64,000 nucleotides of DNA from Pectobacterium sp. CFBP8739 (lineage in GTDB: Bacteria; Pseudomonadota; Gammaproteobacteria; Enterobacterales; Enterobacteriaceae). The notes beneath the pieces were generated by a model. It worked only from the letters and a program-made list of their open reading frames with translations, did no database searches and was not told the DNA's origin. Positions 1 through 8,314 of this stretch are shown here, piece by piece (within the stretch, counting starts at the first letter, position 1; every line of letters begins with the position of its first letter). Position numbers and translations under genes: made by a program. The stretch is taken from NCBI RefSeq assembly GCF_013449375.1, contig NZ_JACDRR010000006.1, forward strand, positions 1 to 64,000, given 5' to 3'.

Positions 1-3000
1 CGCCCTGTGCCACGCTTTGTGCCGTCAGCGTACCACTGACCACCGGTGCATCATTCACGGAAGTCACCATCAGCGAAGCCTGTGCGCTATTAGCGGAGAA
101 GGCGCTGCTGCCGCCAGTCGTTGATGTATCCGCCAATACTTTGGTTGCACCGCTGGTTGCCATACCGCTGGTCTGATCCCAGGCTCTGAAACTGAAGGTG
201 GCGGTTTCGCCGTTGGCGCGGTCCGGAGCATAGCGAATCTGCGTCGTTGCACTGAGCAGCAACGCTGACGAGCTGGATACCGTGCCGACGCTAAACCAGT
301 TAGTCCCACTGTCCGTGGAGTATTGCCACGTGCCGTTGCCAGTCAGTGCTGTTAGTGCAATACCGCTCACCGCACCGCTGTCCACATCCGCATAACCGGC
401 AGAACTCAATAACGATGACACCGCCGTGGATGACGAGGTAACGTCTTCCGTTGTGGAAGTCAGGGTGACCGTGGCACCGCTGGACAAGGTTGGCGCATCG
501 TTGACCGGCGTAATGGAAAGCACCGCCTGATTAGTGCCAGCACTATTTAACGAACCGTCGTTAAACGTCCAGCTCAGGGTGACACTGCTCGGCGGGCTGT
601 CGGAACTGTTGGTATAGGTGATGGACTGCAAGACAGTATCGACGATGGCCGAGGTGGCGTTACTGTTGAACGTCAGCACCAGCGTACCGCTCGAATTGGT
701 GGTGACGCTGCCCACCGTCGTACCGTTGTAGGTGAAGTTTTGCCCTTGCGTTAGTGTTCCCAGTAGCCCGCTATTACCAAAAACATCGTTACTGCTGGCC
801 CCACCGTTGCGGGCGATGGTTATCGACGCGCCGTTATAGTTACCAAGCCCGCTGTTCAACGCATCCAGCTCGGTATCCGCAACAGTAACATCGCTGTCTA
901 TCACCACCGTGCTGCCGTTTTCGGTGTAGGTGGCTCCGCCGTTCAGGTTGCTGAATACCGGTGCGGTGTTGGAGGTTGAGGTGAGCGACGAACTGTTGAC
1001 CGCCGTCAGGCTACCTGAGGTGGCGCGCAACGCCAGCGTATTGGTACTGCCGCTGTTGGTGTACTGGATGATAAGACCGGTGTAGGTGGCAATGCCGCCG
1101 GACGGCGTTAGCGTCACCGTGGTACTGCTGGCGTCCTGATCACCGGAGGTGACCGACAGGCTGTTGACGGTGCCATCAACCGTCCCATCATTAGGATCAG
1201 TGACCGACAATACGATATTGGTGGTGTAATCCTGATCCACCATGCCGTTGGCATCGACCGCCTGCACTACCGGTACCGTGCTAAAACCGGTACTTTGCCC
1301 ATCCTGAATAGTGACAGGCACCGGCTGGGTGGAAAACACCAGTTGCGTCGCCACCACATCTGGATTGATCGATGCCGATGTAGCGCTGACCAGGCTGCCG
1401 GACGCTGCCGTCAGCACGAAATTAGCGTCACTGTCACTGGCCGAGGTGTACTTCACGCCGCTAAAGGTGGCAGTACCGTTCGAGGCGGTCACCGAGGTGG
1501 TGCCGGTCAACGAGCCACTGCCATTTTCGCTCAGGGTAACGGTGCCGCTGAAATCGGTATCGATATTGCCACTATCGTCAACGGCAATCAGCACTGGCTG
1601 GGTGGTGAAGTTAATGCCACTGACCACGGAGGTGGACGGCGATTGGCTATAAATCAGTTTGGTTGCAGCCACATCAATGCTGGCACCGCTGCCGTTGGTG
1701 ACATTGGACTGCCCGCTAGTAAAGGTGGAACTACCCGACCCGGTGGTCACATTACTGGCATTGATGGACAGTATCACCGTGTGGCCATCGGTAATGTCGT
1801 TACTGCTGGTGTTATCGCTGTAATACGCCTTAATGGTGTAGGTTTCATTGCCGCCGTCAGCAATCGATAAGCTCAGCCCGGAAAAGGTAACTCTGCCCGT
1901 ACTGCTGTCGTATGTACCAACGACGTTGGTGGCATCCGGGCCACTAAGCAGGAAGGTCATCTTACTCAATTCTGATGATGTCGCCGTACCACTGACGTTC
2001 GCGTATAACGCGCTGACGGTAGTGGCAACGCCATCCGATGCTCCCGTATCCGTGATGGTAAAATCCAGCAATGAGGTGGCGCTGGCGGCCGAGGTTGCTG
2101 TGGTGGCAAACGTCGTCACTTCGCTGGCGGCACCAGCCGTTACCGTTGAGGTGGTGTCTGTTGACGTGATGGCTCGGACATCATTGATCACCAGATCCTG
2201 CATTCCGAACGAAGGAATCGATGAACCATTGTTGGTTTTAATCGTCACAGAAATGACATCGTTAATCGCTGTTTGACCATTACTGAATGAGAAACTTGAA
2301 ATGGTCTGCTCACCATCTTGTGTAGCAAGAAATGATGCTGTAGCCGTCGAATTATCTGCATACGTCACGGTTATCGTAACGGTAGGCGCAATTTCGCCCC
2401 CCTGCGAATCAGCATAATATTTGAACGAATTAATATCGAATGTATAGCCTGTCGCAGAGATCGTAATCTTCGTCTGATTATTGGCGCTATCAGAGCTATA
2501 AAGGTAGTCAGTACCAGAAAATGTCGCGTTACCAAAGTTATCGACAGAAGTAAAGGTGATCGTCGCACCGCTCACCTGGCGCGTGAATACAGGCGATGTA
2601 TAACCAAATTCACTTTCATGACCTGTATCACCAAAGGTCAGCGTATCCAGCAAATAATCATAATTGCTGAACGACAAACCATGGCTATCGATGATGCCAT
2701 CTTTGTTAACAGCCTCTAGCGTCCAGTTACCGCCAAGCGTTGATGCTCCAGTCGCATCCGTCGACGCGGCCACATCGGCACCCGTTAAGTCGGCTACTTC
2801 AGTAAGAAACGCCGCGCCCGTATTGCTTGCCACATCACACCCGTACAGCAACAGATCCCCGTCTTCCGTCAGTGCCGAGCCCAATACAGCCAAATCAGCA
2901 GCTCGTGACGCCGCCGTCGTCGCGTTTAACGTCAACGTTCCCAGCGAAACCTGCCCTTCACTGCCATGGCTAATGATATGGATCGCATCATAGCCGCTGT

Positions 3001-3454
3001 GTGTTTGCGCCCATTCCACCATCTGTGTCAGGCCGTCTTTACTGCTGTCCAGCAAGACCACTTCTGTTCCGGCAGGCACCTGATTGACCAACGTTTGGTA
3101 ATCAGCAACGGACGTGTCAACAAACACCACTTCTTTATGGGTAGTTTCGCCAGCTACCGCCACAACCTCGCTGCTATCAGAGGTTGTGCTCTGTGTACTG
3201 GTCCCTGAGGTCGATGAATCAGTGTTGTTAGTCGTACCATCGGCATGGCTACCATCAGTCTGAGTGGCCGTCTCAGCCGAGGCTGTTTGCGTGGTAGTGG
3301 CTTGAGTCTCTGCGGTTTGATCGACCGTGGCGGCAACTGCCCCATCAAACAACATACGGGCTTCCAGTGCATACCCCAACGGTATATCGGGAACCGATGC
3401 AACCGGGCTGGCCGGATGGTTGCCTTTCTTACGGAACAGATGACGCCATAACAT
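1..3454 (-). CDS. Giant DUF4347 / Ig-cadherin-like repeat surface protein (C-terminal part outside window)
   Basis: The frame is open from an ATG at 3454 to the left edge (about 1151 codons seen), so the C-terminus is missing. Near the N-terminus is the motif LEARMLFDGA (about residues 31-40), which resembles the LEPR-XLL motif of very large exported proteins. No classical signal peptide is seen. Residues of about 109-240 form a DUF4347-type domain with IISHG (His163) and LLYGC (Cys206). The rest is low-charge, Ser/Thr/Asn/Gly-rich and repetitive: Ig-like units with FSGTVTLS and GTATFSG patterns around residues 620-740, then cadherin-like units carrying VNDAP (about residues 985 and 1130). 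These features fit a cell-surface or secreted adhesin. The adaptor genes upstream on the same strand are the likely exporters (inference). It could also be a biofilm matrix protein; function is not demonstrated. Confidence 0.85.
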   Translation of the reverse strand, partial: MLWRHLFRKKGNHPASPVASVPDIPLGYALEARMLFDGAVAATVDQTAETQATTTQTASAETATQTDGSHADGTTNNTDSSTSGTSTQSTTSDSSEVVAVAGETTHKEVVFVDTSVADYQTLVNQVPAGTEVVLLDSSKDGLTQMVEWAQTHSGYDAIHIISHGSEGQVSLGTLTLNATTAASRAADLAVLGSALTEDGDLLLYGCDVASNTGAAFLTEVADLTGADVAASTDATGASTLGGNWTLEAVNKDGIIDSHGLSFSNYDYLLDTLTFGDTGHESEFGYTSPVFTRQVSGATITFTSVDNFGNATFSGTDYLYSSDSANNQTKITISATGYTFDINSFKYYADSQGGEIAPTVTITVTYADNSTATASFLATQDGEQTISSFSFSNGQTAINDVISVTIKTNNGSSIPSFGMQDLVINDVRAITSTDTTSTVTAGAASEVTTFATTATSAASATSLLDFTITDTGASDGVATTVSALYANVSGTATSSELSKMTFLLSGPDATNVVGTYDSSTGRVTFSGLSLSIADGGNETYTIKAYYSDNTSSNDITDGHTVILSINASNVTTGSGSSTFTSGQSNVTNGSGASIDVAATKLIYSQSPSTSVVSGINFTTQPVLIAVDDSGNIDTDFSGTVTLSENGSGSLTGTTSVTASNGTATFSGVKYTSASDSDANFVLTAASGSLVSATSASINPDVVATQLVFSTQPVPVTIQDGQSTGFSTVPVVQAVDANGMVDQDYTTNIVLSVTDPNDGTVDGTVNSLSVTSGDQDASSTTVTLTPSGGIATYTGLIIQYTNSGSTNTLALRATSGSLTAVNSSSLTSTSNTAPVFSNLNGGATYTENGSTVVIDSDVTVADTELDALNSGLGNYNGASITIARNGGASSNDVFGNSGLLGTLTQGQNFTYNGTTVGSVTTNSSGTLVLTFNSNATSAIVDTVLQSITYTNSSDSPPSSVTLSWTFNDGSLNSAGTNQAVLSITPVNDAPTLSSGATVTLTSTTEDVTSSSTAVSSLLSSAGYADVDSGAVSGIALTALTGNGTWQYSTDSGTNWFSVGTVSSSSALLLSATTQIRYAPDRANGETATFSFRAWDQTSGMATSGATKVLADTSTTGGSSAFSANSAQASLMVTSVNDAPVVSGTLTAQSVAQG

Positions 3455-3695
3455 AGAAGTCCCCCGAAAACCCAAATTGCTGTCAACAATGATACCAGTC
3501 AGTAGCCGAACCGTTTGAAAATAAAAAAATAATCGCTTTTATGAGTAAGTATTTCAAATTACAAGAAAGATTAAATTTATGTCCTTACTTTGTAAATTGA
3601 CAGTTATTTTTACATTATGTGCTGTTTTGTGATATCGGCACGTTTTTGCCTGCCTGAAAAGGGAGGCAAACCGCCCCCCTTCATTGAGCATCGCC

Positions 3696-4619
3696 TCAAG
3701 GATGGGGCGGAAAATACCCTTTGACAGCAATACAGGCGGTCATCACTAACGACGGGTCGCGCACCGGTACCGATACATTTACCGGCACCGTTACCGGCGC
3801 AGGCGTCGTCACATTCGCGCCTACCGTGACCACCCCCGTTACCGGCAGACTGATAGTGCCCGACGCCGTTCCTGACAACTGACCACCGGTCGCGGTACCA
3901 CTTACCGTGCCGCTCGCCGTACCGGTGACGCTACCGTCCGGCCCCACCTGCCGGTCGTTAGTGCCGGATGGCGCGTAGATCTGGGCGGAAGGCCCACCGA
4001 CGGAGGTCAACAACGCTTTATCCGTGAGACTCACGCTTCTGCTGGTGGTGGTGGACGAACCGATTTTGGCGATACCGGTGACACCCAGGCTGGCTACCGC
4101 ACTGAAAGGCAGATTGGTGATACTGCCAGACAGCGATGTCAGGGAAACGGCGCCGCTTGCCACTGGCGTCGTACCCGAGACGCCGTTCAGCGTTAAGGTT
4201 GCGGGGTGAGTATGCGGCGGAACCTGTGAGGCGGTGAGCGTCACCGAGCCAGTGCCGACAACGTTTGAGACTTCCTGCCCAATCTTCTGACCCGGAATAG
4301 GGTTATACGTCGGGGAAGAACCATTAAGCGGGCCCGCGCCTATCGCCGTTCTCCCCCGCAAATCAGGCAACATAAAGTTGGTGGACGCATTACCCCCATA
4401 AAGGGTGCCAAGCACCGCATAAAGCACCTGATAATCGGATATATTCAGTGTTCTGCCATCTGCGGGCAAATAATCATCTGCCGGGCAATAAGTACCGGCC
4501 ATATAACAAACGCTGCCAATATATGGGCTGTCAGCAGAACACCCCGCCATCGCTTGCGGTAGAAATACGCCGCCACTCAATACGACGGCAATCGCGGATT
4601 TGACAAACACACGCTTCAT
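3696..4619 (-). CDS. Secreted phage tail-collar (MdpB-like) domain protein
   Basis: The 307-aa product starts at ATG 4619 behind a strong AAGGAGAG ribosome site; an in-frame ATG ten codons upstream lacks one. Residues 1-25 form a clear signal peptide (KRVFVKSAIAVVLSGGVFL, then QAMAG). A tail-collar domain follows: ADGRTLNISDYQVLYAVLGT, then GGNASTNFMLPDLRGRTAIG, as in microcystin-dependent-protein-like families. The C-terminal half is Gly/Thr/Ser/Val-rich with short repeats of the GTASGTVSGTATGG type. Three cysteines lie just after the signal cleavage region. The gene sits between the M50/HlyD operon and the giant repeat protein, all on one strand, which suggests a shared extracytoplasmic role. 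That link is inferred; the exact function is unknown. Confidence 0.8.
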   Translation of the reverse strand: MKRVFVKSAIAVVLSGGVFLPQAMAGCSADSPYIGSVCYMAGTYCPADDYLPADGRTLNISDYQVLYAVLGTLYGGNASTNFMLPDLRGRTAIGAGPLNGSSPTYNPIPGQKIGQEVSNVVGTGSVTLTASQVPPHTHPATLTLNGVSGTTPVASGAVSLTSLSGSITNLPFSAVASLGVTGIAKIGSSTTTSRSVSLTDKALLTSVGGPSAQIYAPSGTNDRQVGPDGSVTGTASGTVSGTATGGQLSGTASGTISLPVTGVVTVGANVTTPAPVTVPVNVSVPVRDPSLVMTACIAVKGYFPPHP

Positions 4620-4837
4620 ATTTCTCTCCTTAGACCGATACTGCTTCACCGCGAGATGAAGAGCATCGGATTATTGTCATCATGCTGTGTGACCCCAGAG
4701 GATGGGGCATATCAGGCTGTCATGAGATAAAAACGAGGTAGAGTGGAAACATATTGAAACATAGTAAAAACATAGTTCAGCGAGAGAAACTTGCGTACTT
4801 ATTAAAAAATATTTTTTGATATTACCGAGAGGAACAG

Positions 4838-5029
4838 ATGAGTAAAATTTATTCAGCACCTGCATTTACTCATGTCGATGAGTTCCCCGTCAAAACCCGC
4901 TTTCCCGAATGCCCAGCGCTGCTACCCGACGCCATGTCGCGCCGAGGATGGACTCTTTCTCTCCTTCAAGAATCACGCTGCCTCGTAGCGGCTGTTGTGG
5001 CGGCAAAAAATGTGCATCTTGCACCGTGA
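4838..5029 (+). CDS. Possible small ORF, leader-peptide-like N-terminus (63 aa, speculative)
   Basis: An ATG at 4838 follows GAGAGGAACAG, a good ribosome site. The first 17 codons lie in the intergenic gap; the rest runs antisense to the 3' end of the M50/HlyD gene. The N-terminus (MSKIYSAPAFTHVDEF) has a Y-x-x-P-x-F-x-x-x-D pattern that recalls the YxxPxL recognition motif of lasso-peptide leaders, which bind PqqD-like domains. A PqqD-like domain is encoded next door. No lasso cyclase or asparagine-synthetase-like gene is visible. The antisense overlap makes chance a real possibility. Confidence 0.25.
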   Translation: MSKIYSAPAFTHVDEFPVKTRFPECPALLPDAMSRRGWTLSLLQESRCLVAAVVAAKNVHLAP

Positions 5030-6998
5030 ACCGGACACTGTACTGCGCCTGTACCGGTTGAGGGTTATGGTCCTTGTCTCGGCGCACGGCGATGGGGCCG
5101 TGGCGGTCGGATGCCAACATCTCTTGTTGTAACCAGGCTACGCCTGTCGGTGCGATGTCTTTCAATTGCACCGACAGACGGGGATAAGCTGGGTCATCCG
5201 CAATGAAATCACCGGTCATGCCCACCCGTGCGCGCTTCAGCGTGTCTTCGGGCAGATATCCCTGTACTTTCCCACGCCCTTGTTCGACAACGCGTAACAA
5301 CGGTATGTCGGTAGCCAGCCAGCGGCCTGCGGTCATATCCCGTGCCACATCTTTGACGCTTCCCGCTTGTGGTGCTGTGATCGACAACCGCTGACGCTGC
5401 GCAGCGAGTCCACGATAACGCGCCAGTGATTCGGCCAACTGCCTGTCAAGTACCTGAGTCTCACTGGCGGTTTCCTGACGTCCGGCACTTCGCTGCCGCT
5501 GTTGCTGCAAAAGCGCAATCTGTTGACGCTCAATATTGATACGGTAATCCAGATCGGATGAAGTCAATTCCAGCAACACTTCACCCGTTTTCACCGGCTG
5601 ACCGTCTATGACATGTAAGGCTTTTACCTGGGCGGCAATAGGCGCGTAAAGCACACTGACGTTTTCAGCCTCCAATACCGCTGGAATACGAACGCTGCCG
5701 CGCCAGGGGAACAGCAGAAACAACAGTACAGCCGCTAAAATCAGCCCAGAACGCCACAGGCTGACAGGATGAGCAGTTTTACGCATGGACCACCAGATAT
5801 GTGCTTCCTTAACGATGGGAAGCGCGATAAACCAACCAATTTCCACCAGCATCAGGGCGATACCGACCACCTTGATAAAAAAGTGATACACCACTAAGGC
5901 GATGCCGAAAAACAGGAAGAAGCGCCAGACCCACGAGGCGTATCCCCAAATCAATAGTTTGCGTTGCATGGCCGGCGACCAGGTACTGGGGGGCGGATGG
6001 CCGTAACCAAACAACGCCTCACGTAGCCGCCAGCGGCACAGAGCATAGGCTCGCTCTTGCAAGTTTTCTACCCGCCAAAAATCGCTCAGCAGAAAGTACC
6101 CATCAAAACGCATCAGGGGATTAAGGTTGATCGCCAACGTCGTTATCCAGGTTACGCTAGAAAGCATAAACGCGGCGGTACGTATCGAGCCATCAGGCAG
6201 TAGCGACCACGCCAGCAGAGCGACGCAGGCCAGCATCAACTCCGCCAGAATACCACCTGCGCTTATCAGTAACCGGGCGCGGTGATCCCGGAGCTTCCAA
6301 GCATCACTGACATCGGTATAGAACAGCGGGAACAGCACAATAAAAGCCACTCCCATGGTTTGTACCCGGCAACCGGCGCGTTTGGCCATAAAGGCGTGCC
6401 CCAGTTCGTGGATGAACTTAGCGCCCACCAACGCCAGCCCGAAGGCAGCCATCCCTTGCAGACTAAACAGGTGAGGAAATGCATGGATATACCGTACCCA
6501 GTCTCGGCTGACTAAAAATCCGCCCAGCAGCAGCATGAGCGGCAACACAATCCGCACAAACGGCTGACCGTAACGTTGCAGCCAGGGCCAGCAACGACTT
6601 AGTAGCGGGTCTGGACGCCATAATGGAATACGGAAAAAAAGATATTGATGCAGCAGCGTTTTCCACACACTGCTGCGCAGAGCCTCAGCTTTGATGGCAT
6701 AGCTTTGCCGTTGCAGCGGATCGCTGGAAGCGATCAAATCGTGATTACGCAGAAACCGCAACAGTTGATCCAGCTCTTTTTCCTGCAAGGGTAAGCCGGG
6801 CTCGCGGTTGGCTGCGTTCAACACCCATTCAGGATCGCGCAGCGACCAGTGGCGTAACAGGCGGATCGCTGACGGTGCCAGTTTGAAGTAGCGCCCAGTG
6901 ACTGAGTCGGTCAGCACCCACTGTGGTGTGCCGTCAAGGCCGGTGGCGGACTCCACCAGTTGCAGATCGGTTCTCAGTGCGGGCAAAAAACCACTCAT
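4890..6998 (-). CDS. PqqD-like / M50 site-2-protease-like / HlyD fusion membrane protein
   Basis: The 702-aa protein has three recognisable parts. Residues of about 15-90 form a PqqD-like winged-helix region (YFKLAPSAIRLLRHW, LLRFLRNHDLI). Residues of about 140-430 are multi-spanning membrane sequence with the zinc motif HELGH at 197-201 and NPLMRFDGYF with Asp299, the arrangement of M50 (site-2) metalloproteases. Residues of about 440-640 form a HlyD/biotinyl-lipoyl-like periplasmic domain with coiled-coil, typical of secretion adaptors (IAAQVKALHVIDGQPVKTGE, LSITAPQAGSVKDV). It overlaps the upstream adaptor gene by 4 bp, so translation is probably coupled. Active-site residues look intact. 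It probably processes or guides a substrate at the inner membrane, perhaps the giant repeat protein (inference). No ABC ATPase is visible nearby. Confidence 0.85.
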   Translation of the reverse strand: MSGFLPALRTDLQLVESATGLDGTPQWVLTDSVTGRYFKLAPSAIRLLRHWSLRDPEWVLNAANREPGLPLQEKELDQLLRFLRNHDLIASSDPLQRQSYAIKAEALRSSVWKTLLHQYLFFRIPLWRPDPLLSRCWPWLQRYGQPFVRIVLPLMLLLGGFLVSRDWVRYIHAFPHLFSLQGMAAFGLALVGAKFIHELGHAFMAKRAGCRVQTMGVAFIVLFPLFYTDVSDAWKLRDHRARLLISAGGILAELMLACVALLAWSLLPDGSIRTAAFMLSSVTWITTLAINLNPLMRFDGYFLLSDFWRVENLQERAYALCRWRLREALFGYGHPPPSTWSPAMQRKLLIWGYASWVWRFFLFFGIALVVYHFFIKVVGIALMLVEIGWFIALPIVKEAHIWWSMRKTAHPVSLWRSGLILAAVLLFLLFPWRGSVRIPAVLEAENVSVLYAPIAAQVKALHVIDGQPVKTGEVLLELTSSDLDYRINIERQQIALLQQQRQRSAGRQETASETQVLDRQLAESLARYRGLAAQRQRLSITAPQAGSVKDVARDMTAGRWLATDIPLLRVVEQGRGKVQGYLPEDTLKRARVGMTGDFIADDPAYPRLSVQLKDIAPTGVAWLQQEMLASDRHGPIAVRRDKDHNPQPVQAQYSVRFTVQDAHFLPPQQPLRGSVILEGEKESILGATWRRVAALGIRESGF

Positions 6999-8314
6999 AA
7001 TCCGACCGACTGACGCAACACGGCGAGCGGTCGCCGGAACAGGTATACCGCCAGCGGCACATACTCACCGAAAACTTTAGCGGTTCCGCGTAGCCCGATG
7101 CGCGGCGGCTCGGCGGTAAAACGCGCATCCAACCGGTAGGCCAGATTCCCCGCAGGGGTCTGTTCTGATTCATAAGCGACGCGATCCAGCAATGCACTGT
7201 GCGGCGTAACTGGATCACTATCGAGAAACAGAGTGATCGGCGCATCCGGCGCCAGCCGAATGGCATCACCGACATCCAGTTCGATGCGTAGCGATACCGA
7301 TGCCGGATCGGCTAATTCCATCAACCGTTCCCCGGTGCGAACCGGCTTACCGGCCCAACGTTCGGCATCGGCAAACACCGCGATGCCGTCGCGTTCGGCT
7401 CGGATTTCAGCGCGTTCCAGCAAGGCATTGGCGTAGTCTCGTTCAGCACGCTTTTGCGCCACCTGCGCGGCCAGAAAGTCCAACTTCGCCTTGGAATCGG
7501 CATCCTGAAAAGCCCGCTGTGAATTGGCTCGGTATTCGGCTTCCGCCACATTCAACGCCCGTTCCGCCACATCCGCCTGTGCTTTCAGGGTGGTATCGTC
7601 AAAACGCACCAGCAGGTCACCTTTGCGTACACTCTGGTTCGGTTGAATAGCAAACGACTGAATCACGCCATCAAGTGGTGCGGCCACCACGCGTCCGTTG
7701 AGCGGAATCACCTCTGCCGGTGCCAGCACTGACTGACGCACTGGGATGAACAGGCTCGCGACGATCAATAGACAGGGGATCGCCAGTTTCCAGCGCCAGC
7801 GAGTACGCCGCCATACCGGTTGCGGCTCCAGCGCCAGCCAGGCATGACTAAATGCATGAGCCAGTTGTTCCGCTAGCACATGCTCGGCACCCTGCCAGGG
7901 TTGCTCGCGGGCATACCAGATACCGCCAAATATATGCCCCTGACGATCTCTCAGCGGCGCCCACAACGCTTCAGGAGCCGACAACGTCTGCCAGTCATTG
8001 CGACTTTGTTGATCCAATGAGGCTGAGACCACCACCGCACACTGCTCGTGCTGCTGAGCCTTCTGCAACTGTGCGACGGCTCGCTCGATAAACGCGACAA
8101 AAGGCGCATGCGGCGAAGGCTGGGTGACGCCAGTCACCGCCCGTACCGTGCCGTTGATCACCAGTGCGGCATGGCGAAACCCAAACAGCGTCTGGCTGTC
8201 GTTGACGATGCAATAAGCCAGCGCTTCAGTCGTGTTCGCCGAGCGCGCCTGACGTTCGATGTCCAAAAAGCGAGCGAAAATACGTTCGCCGGAAACGGGG
8301 GACGTATTACTCAC
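6995..8314 (-). CDS. GAF-like / HlyD-family membrane fusion protein
   Basis: The 439-aa protein begins with a soluble region (residues of about 10-160) that looks like a GAF domain: ERQARSANTTEALAYCIVND, an Ala/Val-rich core, and LWAPLRDRQGHIFGGIWYAR. One transmembrane helix follows (about 173-190, WKLAIPCLLIVASLFIPV), then a HlyD/RND-type adaptor domain with lipoyl-like halves (VVAAPLDGVIQSF, VRKGDLLVRFDD) and a coiled-coil hairpin. The N-terminus would be cytoplasmic and the adaptor part periplasmic. It overlaps both neighbours by 4 bp (ATGA), so the three adaptor genes form one operon. The GAF assignment is by overall pattern and is less certain than the HlyD part. Confidence 0.8.
   Translation of the reverse strand: MSNTSPVSGERIFARFLDIERQARSANTTEALAYCIVNDSQTLFGFRHAALVINGTVRAVTGVTQPSPHAPFVAFIERAVAQLQKAQQHEQCAVVVSASLDQQSRNDWQTLSAPEALWAPLRDRQGHIFGGIWYAREQPWQGAEHVLAEQLAHAFSHAWLALEPQPVWRRTRWRWKLAIPCLLIVASLFIPVRQSVLAPAEVIPLNGRVVAAPLDGVIQSFAIQPNQSVRKGDLLVRFDDTTLKAQADVAERALNVAEAEYRANSQRAFQDADSKAKLDFLAAQVAQKRAERDYANALLERAEIRAERDGIAVFADAERWAGKPVRTGERLMELADPASVSLRIELDVGDAIRLAPDAPITLFLDSDPVTPHSALLDRVAYESEQTPAGNLAYRLDARFTAEPPRIGLRGTAKVFGEYVPLAVYLFRRPLAVLRQSVGL

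Noticed and set aside
1295-2276. Several plus-strand open frames opposite the giant repeat protein
   Set aside because: They arise from the low-complexity Ser/Thr/Val codons of the minus-strand gene; no ribosome sites or domains.
3645-3670. Hairpin TTTGCCTGCC / GGGAGGCAAA after the tail-collar gene as a terminator
   Set aside because: The stem has a mismatch and there is no T-run on the minus strand, so it cannot be called with confidence.
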